A stretch of DNA of 64,000 nucleotides, taken from Papio anubis. Taxonomy: Eukaryota; Chordata; Mammalia; Primates; Cercopithecidae. Each line of letters begins with the position of its first letter. The stretch's first letter is position 1. The DNA lies in assembly GCF_008728515.1 (NCBI RefSeq), contig NC_044984.1, positions 97,015,181-97,079,180 on the forward strand, in the 5' to 3' direction. The notes under the pieces are model-generated. The model was not told where the DNA came from and searched no databases. It worked only from the letters and a program-made list of their open reading frames with translations. Shown piece by piece: positions 21,400 through 33,910 of this stretch. The position numbers were made by a program, and so were the translations under genes.

Positions 21400-23745
21400 T
21401 TTGAAATACAAAAGGCTGAATAACAACTATTCAAATAACTGATGGTTTTGCATCAGAAAGCACAAAGACTAGAAGATAGTGGAATGACATCCTTAAAGCA
21501 CTGAAAGAAAAAACAAACTATCAACCCAGAATTTAGTATCCATCAAAAATATCCTTCAGGAATGAAAACAAAATGAAATCTTTCTCAGATGAAAGAAAAT
21601 GGAGAGAATTTGTCACTAGCGGACCTGCTCTAAAATAAATGCTAAAAGAAGTTATTCAGGATGGAAGAAAATTATATCAGATACTAAAAACTTCAGGAAT
21701 GAAGAAAGAGCAACAGAAATGGCAAATAGCTGGGTAAATATCATCAACTTTTTCTCATCTTAAAATTCTTTATAAATTGGCCGAGCACGGTGGCTCACGC
21801 CTGTAATCCCAGCACTTTGGGAGGCCGAGGCGGGCGGATCACAAGGTCAGGAGATCGAGACCACAGTGAAACCCCGTCTCTACTAAAAATACAAAAAATT
21901 AGCCGGGCGCGGTGGCGGGCGCCTGTAGTCCCAGCTACTCGGGAGGCTGAGGCAGGAGAATGGCGTGAACCCAGGAGGCGGAGCTTGCAGTGAGCCGAGA
22001 TTGCGCCACTGCACTCCAACCTGGGCGACAGCGTGAGACTCCGTCTCAAAAAAAAAAAAAAATTCTTTATAAATGTATATGACTATTGAAAGAAAAAATT
22101 CTAACATTGTCTGATGGGATTTTCAGTCTATGTAGATGCATACATGTGACAACTATAACATAAAGGGGGAGAGTAAAGGAAGCTATTTGGTTGCAAGGGA
22201 TCTATATTTTATGTGAAGTAGTAAAATATTAACTCTAACCATAGTGTGAAAGGTTAGGCATCAATATTCTCATCTCTAGAGTAGCCACTAAAACAATAAT
22301 ACAAAAAGATATATCCAGAAAGCCAACAGAGAAATTAAAATGAAATTATTGAACAGTATTCAAATAATTAAAAAGGCAGGAAAGGGGGAACAGAGGAACA
22401 GAAAAACAGAGAGGACAAATAGAAAAAAATAATAATAAAATGGTAGGCATAAATCTAACCATATCAACAATGTCATTATATATGTAGATAGTTAAATACA
22501 ATAATTAAGGGACAGAGATAGATTTTTTGTTGTTGTTAAAAAAGACAGAACTATATGTTATCTATAAGAAATCCACTTTAAATATAATATATATATTATA
22601 GATTGGTTAAAAGTAAAAGGATATAAAATATATGCAAATACTAATTAAAAGAGAACTAGAGTGAATATATTAATATTGGACAAAGTAGACTTCATAAAAA
22701 ATTACCAGGGATAAAGAAGAAAATTGCATAATGAAAAAAAGGTTAATTTACTGAGAAAACATAAGAGTTCTAAAGGTATATATACCAAAAACAGAGCTTC
22801 AAAATACATGAAACAAAAACTAATAGAACTAAAAGGAGAAATAGACAAATCCATAAGTATAGGAAGCTTCAACAGTTCTTCATCAGTAATTGATAAAGGA
22901 TTAGGAAGGAAATTGACAAAAATATAGTAGACTTGAACACAACCAATGAACTTTATCTGATTCACATTTATAGAACACAAGAACAAAAAATACGTTTTTT
23001 TCAACTCTTTATGAACGCTCTCCAAAATAGACCATATCCTGGACCACAGTGAAGAATAAAACAATCAACAACTTAACAAATTTAAAAACCTTTAAATTAT
23101 ACAGCATATGTTATCTGATCATAAAATAATTAAAATTAAAATGAATAACACAAAGATATATGGAAATTTTACAAATATTTGGAAATTAAACAACATACTT
23201 CTAAATAACCTGTGAGTGAAGAGGAAGTCTAAAGAGAAATTAGAAAACATTTTTGAGTTTAATAAAAATGAAAGTTCAATATATCAAAATTTGTAAGATG
23301 CAACTAAAGTAGTGCTTCAAGAGCCATTTATAGTATTAAATACTTATTTTAGCATTTAGTATTAGTATAGTATTAAATATGTATATTAGAAAAGAACAAC
23401 AAACAATCAAAGCCTCTACCTAAAGGGACAGTAAATAGAAGAGTGAATTTAACTCAAAGAAAGCAAAAAAAAAAAAAAAAAAAAAAGAAATGATAAAGAG
23501 CATACTTTGCAATGAAATGGAAAATAAAGACAATAGAAAAAAATGAAGCGATTATATATTTTAAAAGAGATTAATAAAAAGCTCTATCTAAATGACCAGG
23601 AAAACCCTTTTTAAAAACAGAGAGACATAAATTACCAATATCAGGAATAAAGGGGAATATCACTACAGAATCTTCCTACATTAAAAGGATAATAACAACC
23701 CTATGCTCATAAATTTGACAACTTAGATGAAATAGACCAATGCAT
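21400..23745 (+). repeat. Ancient L1M ORF1-region and ORF2 copy, sense
   Basis: It starts in the region upstream of ORF2 ('tatcaacccagaatttagta', 'aatatccttcaggaatgaa'). It continues through endonuclease-region text ('acagagcttcaaaatacatga', 'agaccatatcctggaccac', 'atttggaaattaaacaacat') toward the reverse transcriptase. Stops and frameshifts are dense and no frame exceeds about 120 codons. An AluY (21779-22058) interrupts it. A 22-base A run at 23465-23486 lies within it. Confidence 0.8.
21779..22058 (+). mobile_element. Young AluY with about 12-bp left-arm deletion
   Basis: A full-length, well preserved AluY. The segment normally reading 'gaccatcctggctaacacgg' is shortened to 'gaccacagtga', a deletion known from a few AluY subfamilies. 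A perfect 16-bp target duplication (aaaattctttataaat) lies at 21762-21777 and 22059-22074. Confidence 0.95.
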
Positions 23746-23779
23746 TGAAAAACACAAACTGCCAAAACTCACACAAAAA

Positions 23780-23936
23780 CTACCACTTTCCTTGGCTGCT
23801 GTTATTCTTTCTGGACCAGAAATTCCTTAAGGATTTTGACTGTGTCTCATTTATTTTTCTTATACCCAATGATTATAGAACACATGACACAAAAGAGGTA
23901 TCCAATAAATGTACATTGGAAGAATTGATGAATTGA
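23780..23936 (+). repeat. L2 LINE 3' end, sense
   Basis: 'gaccagaaattccttaaggat', 'tgtgtctcatttatttttc' and 'tccaataaatgtacattgg' give the L2 3' terminal order. Confidence 0.7.
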
Positions 23937-24384
23937 ACACTCTAATGAATTTTTCTTTGCTCAGGAGTTGATTTACAATCAGCTCTAACCTTGGGATTTT
24001 GGAGGAGGTAAGGAGTATCATTGCTACTTTTTCATTATCATCTCTTTTTCAATATCATCAAAAGAGATGAAATCATTATCTCTTTTCATCATCCTCTTTG
24101 TGTGTTTGTGTTGCTTCTTTGGGAGCAGCTTCGAAAGCGCAGATGAGAAATTGTATGCAAGCCTATCTATGCCTGAATGTAAAAAGCTCGTTGCTGTGGT
24201 TGTGTGCTGCCAAACTAGTAGTAGACATGAAATCATTTCTTTGGCAGGAAAGAGAAGGAATATAATAGTTCTATCTGACTGCCAGCCTACCAAGATGCTA
24301 GGCACCTCATAAATGCCAAGTTAGGAAAGAAGTAGGCTGAACTGGCCAAGAGTTGGAAACATATTTTTAAAAAATGTTTTTATT
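23937..24384. other. Unassigned sequence with overlapping small frames
   Basis: A plus-strand 81-codon frame (24067-24312) begins with a lysine followed by about 18 hydrophobic residues, like a secretory signal. A 93-codon minus frame (24024-24305) overlaps it. I recognise no family, Kozak context is unremarkable and no splice or promoter context supports either. Confidence 0.2.
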
Positions 24385-24509
24385 TTTTAATTTTTTTGTC
24401 TCACTTCGTTGTCAAGGCTGGTCTTGAACTCCTGGCTTCAAGTGATTCTCCTGCCTTAGCCTCCTAAAGTGTTGGAATTACAGGCATGAACCATTATGCC
24501 TGGCTGAGT
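24385..24509 (-). mobile_element. Free left Alu monomer (FLAM), antisense
   Basis: A T-rich start is followed by 'gtctcacttcgttgtcaagg', 'cttgaactcctggcttcaag' and 'ttacaggcatgaaccattat'. The unit is about 125 bp without a second arm. Confidence 0.75.
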
Positions 24510-24647
24510 TACAAACATTTGCAGTGTTTTTGTTTTTTATGTTTTTTAAGGGGAAGAAATTGGGGGATGAAGAACTTTTCTGAAGTACTTAGGCTAGGTA
24601 GGTTTCATCTTTGTGAGGGTTTTGTTTGTTCTTTTTTTGTTTGTTGG

Positions 24648-24790
24648 TTTTGAGACAGGATTGTCCTCTGTTGTCCAGGCTGGAGTGAAATGGTGTAATC
24701 ATTGTTCACTGTAGCCTTGACCTCCCAGACTCAAGTGATCCTCCCACCTTGGCCTCCCAAAGTGCTGGAATTACAGGCATAACCATTGCA
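24648..24790 (-). mobile_element. Alu right-arm monomer (FRAM-like), antisense
   Basis: 'gttttgagacaggattgtcc', 'gtccaggctggagtgaaatgg', 'ctgtagccttgacctcccag' and 'aagtgctggaattacaggc' give one Alu-related arm. Confidence 0.75.
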
Positions 24791-25095
24791 TTATCCTTGT
24801 ATTATTACCTTCAAAATCAGACGTCTAAAGATATCGTCAAATGACGACACACACACGCAAACATACACACATTTTAATACTTTTAATTATTCTCTTCATT
24901 CAAAGATAACCTTGAAAACAACTCTTTCCAGTTGTAAAGGAAAACATCATTTTATCCATGACAAATCAAAAGTATGTTAATGACATAAGAACATATTTTG
25001 AACATAAAATTCAGTCCGAATTTTTAAAACTCAAGTCCATAGATTCTGAGAATCCTGTAACAAGTCCATTGGTATCAGAGAGAATTTTTTTCTTA
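24791..25095. other. Unassigned sequence
   Basis: A short CA-rich run lies near 24846-24870. Nothing else is recognised. Confidence 0.4.
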
Positions 25096-25102
25096 AAAGA
25101 GA

Positions 25103-25545
25103 AATCTGCAAACTATGGTCCACAGGCCAAGTCCAATTCGCCACCTGCTTTTGTAAAAACGTTTTGTTTTGTTTTGTTTTGTTTTTTGAGATGGAGTTTC
25201 GCTCGTTTCCCAGGCTGGAGTGTAATGGCGCAATCTCACCTCACTGAAACCTCCGCCTCCCGGGTTCAAACGATTCTCCTGCCTCAGCCTCCCGAGTAGC
25301 TGGGATTACAGGCGCCCGCCATCATGCCCGGCTAATTTTTTTTATTTTTAGTAGAGACGGGGTTTCGCCATGTTGGCCAGGCTGGTCTCGAATTCCTGAA
25401 CTCAGGTAATCTGCCCACTTCGGCCTCCCAAAGTGCTGGGATTACAGGAGCTACTGAGCCCAGCCAAATACAATTTTATTGGAGCTCAGCCGCACCCATT
25501 TGTTTATATATTGTCTCTGGTTACTTTCAGGCTACAAAAATGAGT
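25103..25545 (+). repeat. MER1-like hAT-Charlie DNA transposon, split by an Alu
   Basis: 'tctgcaaactatggtccaca' and 'cacctgcttttgtaaaaac' precede the Alu; 'aatacaattttattggagct' and 'cacccatttgtttatatatt' follow it. Together these make the left half of a MER1-type element. The family name is from memory. Confidence 0.75.
25161..25467 (-). mobile_element. AluS-type SINE, antisense
   Basis: A (GTTTT)n head, 'gagatggagtttcgctcgtt' and the full two-arm antisense text end at 'gagctactgagcccagcc'. It is inserted in the MER1-like element. Confidence 0.92.
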
Positions 25546-25560
25546 ATGTTATGCATTGTC

Positions 25561-26879
25561 ATGGTCATCTCCCCCAAACTAAGTGGTGATGTCTCCTAAG
25601 AAAATAGAAAAGGTTGCAGGGAAAGTTGGTGAACCTAAAGTGCTGTGTAAAGTCCATTCATCGAAAGAAAATTTGGAAGATATAAAGCATACTAAGCAAA
25701 TGACTGCATACAAGTGTGTGTTTATTATAATTTTGTTCTCATATGCCATGTATACAATTTTTTTCTACACGTGAGACAATAGAAAAATTATTAAAGTATG
25801 TTGGTTTATATTATGGACAAATCCTTAATGGATTGCAATACTACTTCTTTGTGACATATCAGAACACTGAGGTTTTAGGAAGGACTGCTAATGTATTATT
25901 ATTATTCTATTTTAGAATAAGGGACTCCTATAGGCTCCAATTATCTGAACATTTGCTATTTAACAGGTTTTTAGAAATAGGTTAAATTCAGATCAAGAGC
26001 TATGCCTATACTATCTATCCCCTTGGAAATTGGACTCCTATCTTGTTCCTGTGTATCAGCCTCTCCATTGCTAAACTGCCCACTGCTGCAGGCCTTGCAT
26101 TGTTTTGTCAGCTCCCTCACAAGAACTACAGTCCTCATCTCTGGTGGGTGAACCTCTGCTCCCCAGGTGCCAGCTCCTTCTGCCTTTTTGCCTGGATTCC
26201 CTGGCATAGCCTACTCTTTTATTCTGCTAATTCTTCTCTCTTCCTGCTCCAAATGTGTCTTCTTTGAAGCAGTGCATGCCTAGGCAGAAGTCCCATTCTT
26301 TAGACTAAAGTTCAAATATGCATGCTGCCTGTTCTCAACATTTCCTTTCAATATGGTTCTTGCATGGGCCAGGACATGCTGTGTCTTGCCTTGGATATTT
26401 CTGATGCCCACTGCTTTACTGACCACCACCATCTGTTGTTTGTTGCCATTCCATCGTGGTGCTATTCTGCACATGAGACTGAACTTGCAGCTCCTACAGC
26501 TGTCCTCCTACCTTCATTCTTCCCAGGTGATAGCTCTGATTCTGGATCCCTCCATTTCCAGCCAATCTGTGCCACCAGTTGCAATGAATAGAGCATTGCC
26601 TAATCAGGTTCAGATACATACCAGGCTGCCCTTTGGGACTTGTTTACTTCTGCTGTTCTTTGTTGGTTCCTTTTAACCCGATCTGTCCAGTATAAAATTT
26701 TGGGTCCAGAAACAAGGATAACATGTGGGTAATATGATGAGATGTGACTTGAGACTACATTTCTATAGTAACAGGCAATATGCATTGAACTTCAGTAAAG
26801 CTGACCCCAGTTATAGAGCCCAATCATACAAAACATCTATGGCAGAGGAGTCTGGAGATCTCTTCTAGCTTTCTCTTCC
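25561..26879. other. Unassigned unique block
   Basis: No clear repeat family. Frames up to 107 codons on the plus strand (26322-26676) overlap in two frames, so they look like chance in C+T-rich DNA. I see no coding exon. Confidence 0.4.
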
Positions 26880-27020
26880 TGCTCACTAGATGTGTGACCG
26901 CTCTGAGCCTCAGTTTCTTCTTCCATAAAGTGAGGGAGGTAACACCCACCTCAAAGGTTGTTAGGAAGATGTAAAGAACCCAACAGAGTGCTTGGACTTA
27001 ATGATTGTACAATGCAAAGT
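26880..27020 (+). repeat. MIR SINE 3' half, sense
   Basis: 'tgtgtgaccgctctgagcctc', 'cagtttcttcttccataaag' and 'caaaggttgttaggaagatg' are in MIR order. Confidence 0.85.
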
Positions 27021-28815
27021 AACCATGTCTATGCATTTTCCTGGCTCTAGAATTTTCTTTTGCAGCCATTACTTCTCACAACTGCATCGGGACCCAGGTG
27101 TCTAAAGGCCCCCCATTGTTCCAACTTGGAGTTCCAGAAATGAGACTTTGTAGTACAAAAATGTGTATGAATTAAAGCTTTTTCATATGTAGGGAAAGAC
27201 TAGCCGTGTCTAACTTCATTTTGATTCCTTTATCCAAGGAGAATATTTTCTCTCTTCTCTTCTCCCTACTGGCCCCTCTCTTGTCTCAATGTTGAATTGT
27301 CACATGGCTTGAAGCAAACACTTTATTCTAGACTTAGCTTTGCAATGTCTTCCTAACTGTCCTCTGCTTGGCCATCTTACCTTCTCAGCAAGAAAGAACT
27401 TATTTATTGTCCTTCTACATAGGAAAAAAAAATCATGGGCTTATGAAAAAAAATCAGAATTAAAGTCAGAAAATCTAGTCCACCCAGGATCTCTTCCTTA
27501 TCAGTCACATGGTCCTTTAAAGGAAATTTGCTTCTCTGTATGTCATTTTCCTCAATTTCCTGATCTTTGAGAATTGAAAAACACTATACAACCCCCAATA
27601 ACTAAGAGACAGTCCTCTTAATTTGCTTTAGGATATTGCATGGTCCTAGAAAAAGGATAAAAACTCAAATATTATTTTTAGATGAATTGAAGAAAACCTA
27701 TGATATTCTAATCTATCTGAAGTAAGTCAACTTGAATTTCCCAAATTAATAGATTGACTGGAGATTAAAGATAAGGCCTGAGAAACATGTCAAATTCAAG
27801 GAGCCCTTCTATTCATCTCAAAAATAGTCCTGACTCCCTTCCTTCTTGTCTGCACATACCATCTTAAACATGAGGGAAGCCTTTGGAAGTTTTGTTCTTC
27901 TCTTCTTATGATAGCTGTTCACCACTTGGTGTTTTTGCACCCTGCAGATTGAGGGGCTAGGGATGGCATGAACCAAGTAAGCCTTTTCAGTGAACTCAAT
28001 GTGTGAAAATCCCATACGCCTTTTATCCTGGCCTGAAAGAGTCTCCAAGTGACTGACCTTTCAAGAGAGGCCACATCACTCTCCTGAAACCCACGTCATT
28101 GTTCTCTAGCTTACAGCGCATTCTGCGTCCATTCTGCCTCCTTCCTCGTCAATTCCTCCAATCTTTCTCCACTTACTGCACCACTGGTGGTCTGGGGTGT
28201 GCAGCCCAGATGTTTTCCCCAAGTGACCAGAAGATTACTTTTCAAGTGGCTTCACAGAGCAGATGTTCCCTTTCACCTCCCCCCTCAACCCTAGTCCCCA
28301 ATTGCTGAAACCTTTCCCTTCTTGGGAGAGCACATCGTGTTGCTGCTGTGTGTTTGATCAGGAGAGTACAAGCAGGAACAAGAGAATCCCACACTGACAA
28401 CTGTTTGGCAGGCAAGCTCCTGGGCTTAAGTGTGTTCCTCCTCCCTTTGCTCCCATTACAGTTGTGAGCAGATGTTCTTGACTGTCCAACTGGCTGCTCT
28501 TTCTCTGGCCCCCTCGCACCAAGGCTTTTTCTCACTCCCCTGCTTCATGCTAACCACAACTTACCCAAGACTCTAGTATTTCTCTTTGCCTAGATACAAC
28601 CATCACCTTTACTTCATCCAGAGCTTTGCTTGCTAAGTCTGGAAAAATCTGTTCGATACAAGACTATGCCCTTAAACCTGTCCTTTATTTACAGGTTGCT
28701 CCCTACTATTCACTTCATTTGTCTATTACTTTTTCTACCCCTTGCTTCACTCCCTATCCCGCTTCTCACCCCAGCTCCAGGCCCTCTGCACTATTGCAGA
28801 GGTGTTCTCTCTCAC
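27021..28815. other. Unassigned unique block, C+T-rich in its second half
   Basis: No repeat family recognised. Several 60-97-codon frames on both strands between 27340 and 28835 show no domain. Confidence 0.4.
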
Positions 28816-29055
28816 CACTAAGACTTCTTGCGTGACTTTTCTTCTTTCTAGAGCATTCTCCTTTCTCCCATTCCCCCTTTCCTGGCTAATTCCTGCTGAT
28901 CCTTGAAATTTCTAGCTACATATGACTTTCTCTCTGACCTCTACCTGCCAATCATTGGTTCCCATAAAGCTTGACCCCAATTCAGCTCTTATTTCTCTGT
29001 ATCGTAATCATCTTTTTACTTGTCTCTCCATTTTTCCATTAACTTAATTTTAAAA
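28816..29055 (+). repeat. L2 3' region, sense
   Basis: 'ctagagcattctcctttctcc', 'tgctgatccttgaaatttct' and 'tgactttctctctgacctct' follow L2 order. The terminal part is missing. Confidence 0.55.
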
Positions 29056-29164
29056 TCTGAGCAAAAGATTGTATGGCCAAGATATCAGTATCTTGTTTGA
29101 TTTTACCAGTATTAAACAAGGGTGCTAGAATAGATTCCAGGATCCTAGCTCTCCACCTTCTTCT

Positions 29165-29400
29165 GACAGTGCTCATTGAGCATCCATCTACTCTGTGTTA
29201 AATACTCAGTTAGATCTTGGAGTCATAAAGATGAGGAAAGATTTTCTGCTGTCCTCAACTAAATGAAGTTTCATACACAGACTTTCAAAGTATCCAAAAT
29301 ATTAGGGAAAGGTGACACTTAGATAATTAAAGTAACCAACCTTGAAGTGATAGAATATGGCAAAGGAATATGGCAAAGTGATGGAATATAGCAAAGGATT
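29165..29400 (-). repeat. L2-like antisense fragment with short tandem copies
   Basis: 'ctcattgagcatccatctac', 'gttaaatactcagttagatc' and 'ataaagatgaggaaagatt' are antisense L2-like. At 29340-29395 the motif 'gaatatggcaaag' is repeated about three times with variation. Confidence 0.5.
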
Positions 29401-29457
29401 ATGGGAAAGTCAGGTTAGTATTGAACATAAATTGGAAGTAAGAAATGGTTTAGTGTA

Positions 29458-29672
29458 GGGACTGACAAACTGCCCACTAGCCAAATCTTGCCTGTTGCCT
29501 ATTTTATAAATAAAGCTTTATTGGAACACAGCCATGCCTATTCATTTACATATTGTGTGTGACTTCTTTCATGTTATAATGGCAGAGGTGAGTAGTTGTG
29601 ACGAACTGTATGCTACAGATGTATGAAATATTTACTATTTGGCTTTCTACAGAGAAGGTATTCTGACCTCAG
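29458..29672 (+). repeat. MER1-like hAT-Charlie element, nearly complete
   Basis: It runs from 'agggactgacaaactgccca' through 'aaataaagctttattggaac', 'cacagccatgcctattcatt' and 'gaggtgagtagttgtgacga' to 'acagagaaggtattctgacc', the expected terminal inverted region. Confidence 0.85.
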
Positions 29673-29729
29673 GTTTAGTGCATGAAAAATAAAAGTGGCC
29701 AAGAACATTTTGGAAAATAATTAGAAAAG

Positions 29730-29935
29730 GGTGACAACTTCAAGCAGATTTTTAGATATATTATACAGTTATATAATCAAAATAGTATGATATTGATTTG
29801 GCAAAAGGCAAATAGCTCACTAGGAAGGTAATAGGAAGTCCAAAATAAATTGTCTATATAGGAATTTAACATAAGATGAAGATGACATAATTTATTTAAT
29901 AAAGAGTGCTATAAAAGCTATTCACCTAGAAGAAT
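29730..29935 (+). repeat. Ancient L1M ORF2 fragment, sense
   Basis: 'ataatcaaaatagtatgata', 'ggaagtccaaaataaattg' and 'tatttaataaagagtgctat' match the ORF2 segment that encodes the 'W..YRNRHIDQWNR'-type region of younger L1s, in older form. Confidence 0.6.
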
Positions 29936-30009
29936 ATATTTCCATTAGATTTTTAACATTCTTCACCCACCCTTATGCTCTCTCAAATTAACAACATATC
30001 CCCTTTTTT

Positions 30010-30710
30010 TGCAGTCAATATTTCTTTCTTTACCATTGTTTATTTTTCATTCTTTCAGGGTTAAATTTCTTGTTTCATTATAGCCTTTACTAAATCTTTC
30101 TGTTAAGGTAGGTGAATAGTAAATTTTCTGTTTTTGCATATGTAAATGTTTTCATTTTACCTATACTCTTGAATAATAGTTTAGCTAAATATAGAGCTCT
30201 GCCCTCACATATCACTTCCCCCCTCACTTCAAAGACATTATTTCATTGTCTTCTGACAAATTTTGGTGCTGATAAGGTGTTTCTATAGACCTAATTATAA
30301 AACTCATTCATCTGTAGAAAATCAATTTTTTTGGTTTTTGTAATTTTAAATTTAGTTTCTTTTTCTCTGACACTCCCATTGTATATTAAGATGGATTTTA
30401 AAAAATACTTTTTTCCAATTGTAGAAAATTCTTAGCCATTATTACATTATTACTTTGATGGTTACCTCTTGCCTATTTCCCACCTTCTCTTTTTCCTGAG
30501 CTCTTGTTAGATATTTGTTTGAACTTCTCACCCTTTGTTTCATGTATTTTAATAGCATTTACATGTTTTCCAACTCTGGGTGATTTGCTCAGACCTGACT
30601 TCTAATTTTCTAGTACTGTTTTCAGCTATGTCTACTATGGCTTTATTGTTTAACCATCCATAGGTCTGTGTGTGTTTTTCACATTTCAATGACATTTTCT
30701 ATTATAAAAA
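30010..30710 (-). repeat. Probable ancient L1M 5'/ORF1-type fragment, antisense
   Basis: T-rich text such as 'ttatttcattgtcttctgac' and 'aattcttagccattattaca' resembles the reverse of old mammalian L1 5' sequences. The match is loose. Confidence 0.4.
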
Positions 30711-30719
30711 TTTATGTCT

Positions 30720-31870
30720 TTCAAGAGAATGAGAAGACAAGCCACAGATTTGGAGAAAATATTCTCAAAAGACATATCAGATAAAGGATTATTATCCAAA
30801 ATATATAAAGAATTTTTAAAACTCAACAATAAAAAAACTAATAACCTGATTTTCAAATAGGTGAAATACCTGCACAGGTATCTCACTGAGGAAGATATAT
30901 AATAAGTACATGATAGTAAACAAGCATATGAAAAGATGCACAACACCATATGTCATTGGGAAATGTAAACTAAAACAATAATGAGACACCATTACACAAT
31001 TATTAGAATGGCCAAAATCCAGATCACTGACAACACTAAATGTTTAGGAGGTTGTATGGAGCAACAGGAACTCCCATTGGCTGCTGGTGAGAATGCACAT
31101 GATACAGTCACTTTGGAAGATGCTTGAGAAATTTTTATAGAAGTAAACATACTCTTACTATACGATCTATCTATTGCATTTTTTGTATTTACACAAATGA
31201 GTTGAAAACTTACGCCCACATGAAAACCTGCACATGGATGTTTATAGAAGCTTTATTCATATGCCAAACTTGAAAGCCACCCTGAAAAGCTTTAATAGGT
31301 AAATAGATGAATAAATTGTAGTACATCCCAACAATGGAATATTATTCAGTACTAAAAATAAATGAAGGATTAAGTCATGAAAAGACATAGAGGAATCTTT
31401 AATGCATATTACAAAGTGGAGGAAGCCAGTCTGAAAATATTAATACTATATGATTTCAACTATATGACATTTTGGAAAAGGCAAAATTATGGAGAAGTAA
31501 AAGGATGAGTAGTTGCCGGGGCTAAGTAGGGAAGTGGGAATTAATGGGCAAAATATAAAGGATTTTTCAGGCAGTAAACCTACTGTGTATGACATTATAA
31601 TGGTGGATACATGTCATTTTACATTTGTCAAAACCCATGAATATACAACATTAGGAGTGAGTCCTAATGTAATTTACACATTTTGGGTGAGAACGATGTG
31701 TCAATGTAAGTTCATTGATTGTAACAAAGGTACCACTCTGATGTGAGATATTGGTAGTGAAAGAGGTTGTTCATTTGTGTGAGCAGGGGATATATAGAAT
31801 CTCTAACTCTGCCAAATGTTGCTGTGAACCTAAAAGTGCTCTAAAATATAAGGTCTATTCAGAAGGGGAA
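30720..31870 (+). repeat. Ancient L1 (L1MC-L1ME type) ORF2 3' end and 3' UTR, sense
   Basis: 'ggattattatccaaaatata', 'aaaagatgcacaacaccatat', 'catcccaacaatggaatatt' and 'atgaaaagacatagaggaatc' give ORF2 3' and UTR order. The terminal 'ttgctgtgaacctaaaagtgct' and 'aaggtctatt' are the characteristic end of old L1ME/L1MC families. Confidence 0.85.
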
Positions 31871-31879
31871 AATGTTCTA

Positions 31880-32260
31880 CATGGTTTCTTTTCAAACTTG
31901 ATTCTTCTTTAAAAAAGTTTTATTTTGCCTTTTAGTTTCCATTCTTTTTTTTCTCTTTGAACATTTAAATTAGGCATATGTTAATATATCTTTCATGTAC
32001 ATTTTTGAGCTGGGGATTCCATTCTTTTTTCAATTCTGGAAAATATTGCTTTTCTGCTATTGTTCTTTGCTTATTCCAGAATTCCTTGTAAAAGTGTATT
32101 GGGCATCTCCATCTCTGCCTTCTGCCTCCTAATTACTCTTTTATTAACATTTATCTTCTTATACTTTTTAAAAGTAATTCTTTCAAAACCTTTGTCAGAA
32201 TTTATATACAAACATTTTCCTCTTTAATCAACTTATGTTTATATAGTTAATTTTGTTAGC
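31880..32260 (-). repeat. Possible continuation of the antisense ancient L1M
   Basis: T-rich text similar in style to 30010-30710 resumes after the sense L1 copy. The sense copy may therefore have inserted into it. No target duplication was found. Confidence 0.3.
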
Positions 32261-32261
32261 T

Positions 32262-32775
32262 CTTGTATTGGCTAGGGATAATGCAAATATACCTCAGATA
32301 AACAGCAAAACCTCATTAAGTCTAGCTTTCACCAATAGGAATTTTTGTTTCACATAAGAGATTTCAAAGTAGACAGTATAGGACTGTGCAACTATTCAAG
32401 AATATCACCAATGATCCAGCTCCTTTATGCCTTTATGCTCCATAATATTTTATTCTCAGTTTCACAAGCTGGGTGTATGCCTCTAAGCATAGTATGTACA
32501 TTCTAGACATGAAAAAGGGTGAAGATCAAAAGGACTTTATCACAGTAGGGCTCTGTCTTTTTTTTTTTTTCCAGGAAAAAATATGTCTTCCTAGGCACTT
32601 CTGCTTTTATTTCATCATTCATGACTATGTCATATGGCCGTCCATAACTGCAAGGGAAGCTGAAATAATGAGTATTTCCTTTTCTAGCTTCTATAGTACA
32701 GAAAGATAAGTAAAAGGGAGATTGGGAATAGACATTAAGCCAATCTACCATATTTTCCACAACACTCTTGCCCTT
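32262..32775. repeat. Unnamed ancient repeat
   Basis: 'tgtcatatggccgtccataac', 'tgcaagggaagctgaaataa' and 'gagattgggaatagacatta' resemble a widespread mammalian repeat whose name I cannot give with confidence. A T run lies at 32558-32570. Confidence 0.4.
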
Positions 32776-33659
32776 CATTAGATTTCTTTGAGTGTTTTGT
32801 CTTTCTCTGTGTATTCATCCTTCCATGCTGATGGCCTCAATCTGTCTCTTAACTCCCAATTAAAAGAAGCAGGTCTGCTAGTGACTGTGTAAATTTTTTG
32901 TGCTGTGGTGCTCTTGGAGTCTTCAGCTATCCAGACACCAAGTTTGAATGGCTTTTAAAATTTCTGGTAGTAAAGCTACATCTATGTCCTTCTTCTTCCC
33001 TTGGACCTCAATGTCTTACAAACTTAGAGCAGTAGGCACCAGTTGCTAGCAATTCTTTTCCAGACAATTCTTATTAGTGGAAGACTAATTGCAGGTACTC
33101 ATCTCACATGCAGCCTTTTACTCATTAGCCCACAGGAGCCAAACTTCTGGCCCGTTACCAGTTTCTAGACCCATAGCCCGGTATAATTGTTTATTACTTA
33201 GCATTTTCTGTTCCACTTCAAGTGCACGCAAATATTATTAAAAATGTAGTTCAGCTATGTCTTTTTGGTTTTCTCTTCTTATATTTTGACTAACATGTCT
33301 ATGAACCAGTGCAGTGTGTCAGTGTGTGAACTAACCAAGCTATCTATGACTTTTAGTTCTTGAACTCTTTTGTGTTGTTCCACATTTGTTTTCTCGTATA
33401 ATTACTCATAATACATTTGTGAGATTCTTAAAGGCAGAGATAATGTACTTTTATATTCCCCAAATGGCTTGATAGATGCAAAGATCTTCTATAGATGCAT
33501 GGAGGTACCAATCACTGGAGTTCTGGCTTATAGACCAGGCACATGAGTTGTTCTTGTATATATTGAATGGGAAATTAAAGGACAGGATTTAAGAGTCTAA
33601 ACATTCATTGTAACTCGGTTGGGTATTTTAGAGAATTTCTAAGATATCCCAATAGTCAC
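32776..33659. other. Unassigned sequence
   Basis: No gene or named repeat is recognised. Confidence 0.4.
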
Positions 33660-33910
33660 CTGGCCTAGTGATTTAAAGAAGCAGCTCTGGAATCAGACCT
33701 GACTTTAAAGTATAGTTTTGTTACTATTAGCTAGTATAAACTTGTTCAAGTCGCTTAAATTCTCTAAATCTCTGATCCCTTACCTGAAAAAAAGATGGAT
33801 AGAATAATAGTACTGACCTCACACAGTTGTGGCAAAAATAAATGAGACAATGCATGTAAAGCTCTTTGCATGCAGCAAACCTCATGTAGAGATTATCTAT
33901 TATCATCTGT
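33660..33910 (+). repeat. MIR SINE, nearly full, sense
   Basis: 'gcagctctggaatcagacct', 'cttgttcaagtcgcttaaat', 'ctctgatcccttacctgaaa' and 'tgacctcacacagttgtggc' are in MIR order. Confidence 0.85.

Noticed and set aside
26322..26676. Plus-strand frames of 89 and 107 codons
   Set aside because: They overlap in two frames with no family resemblance and lack exon-like context.
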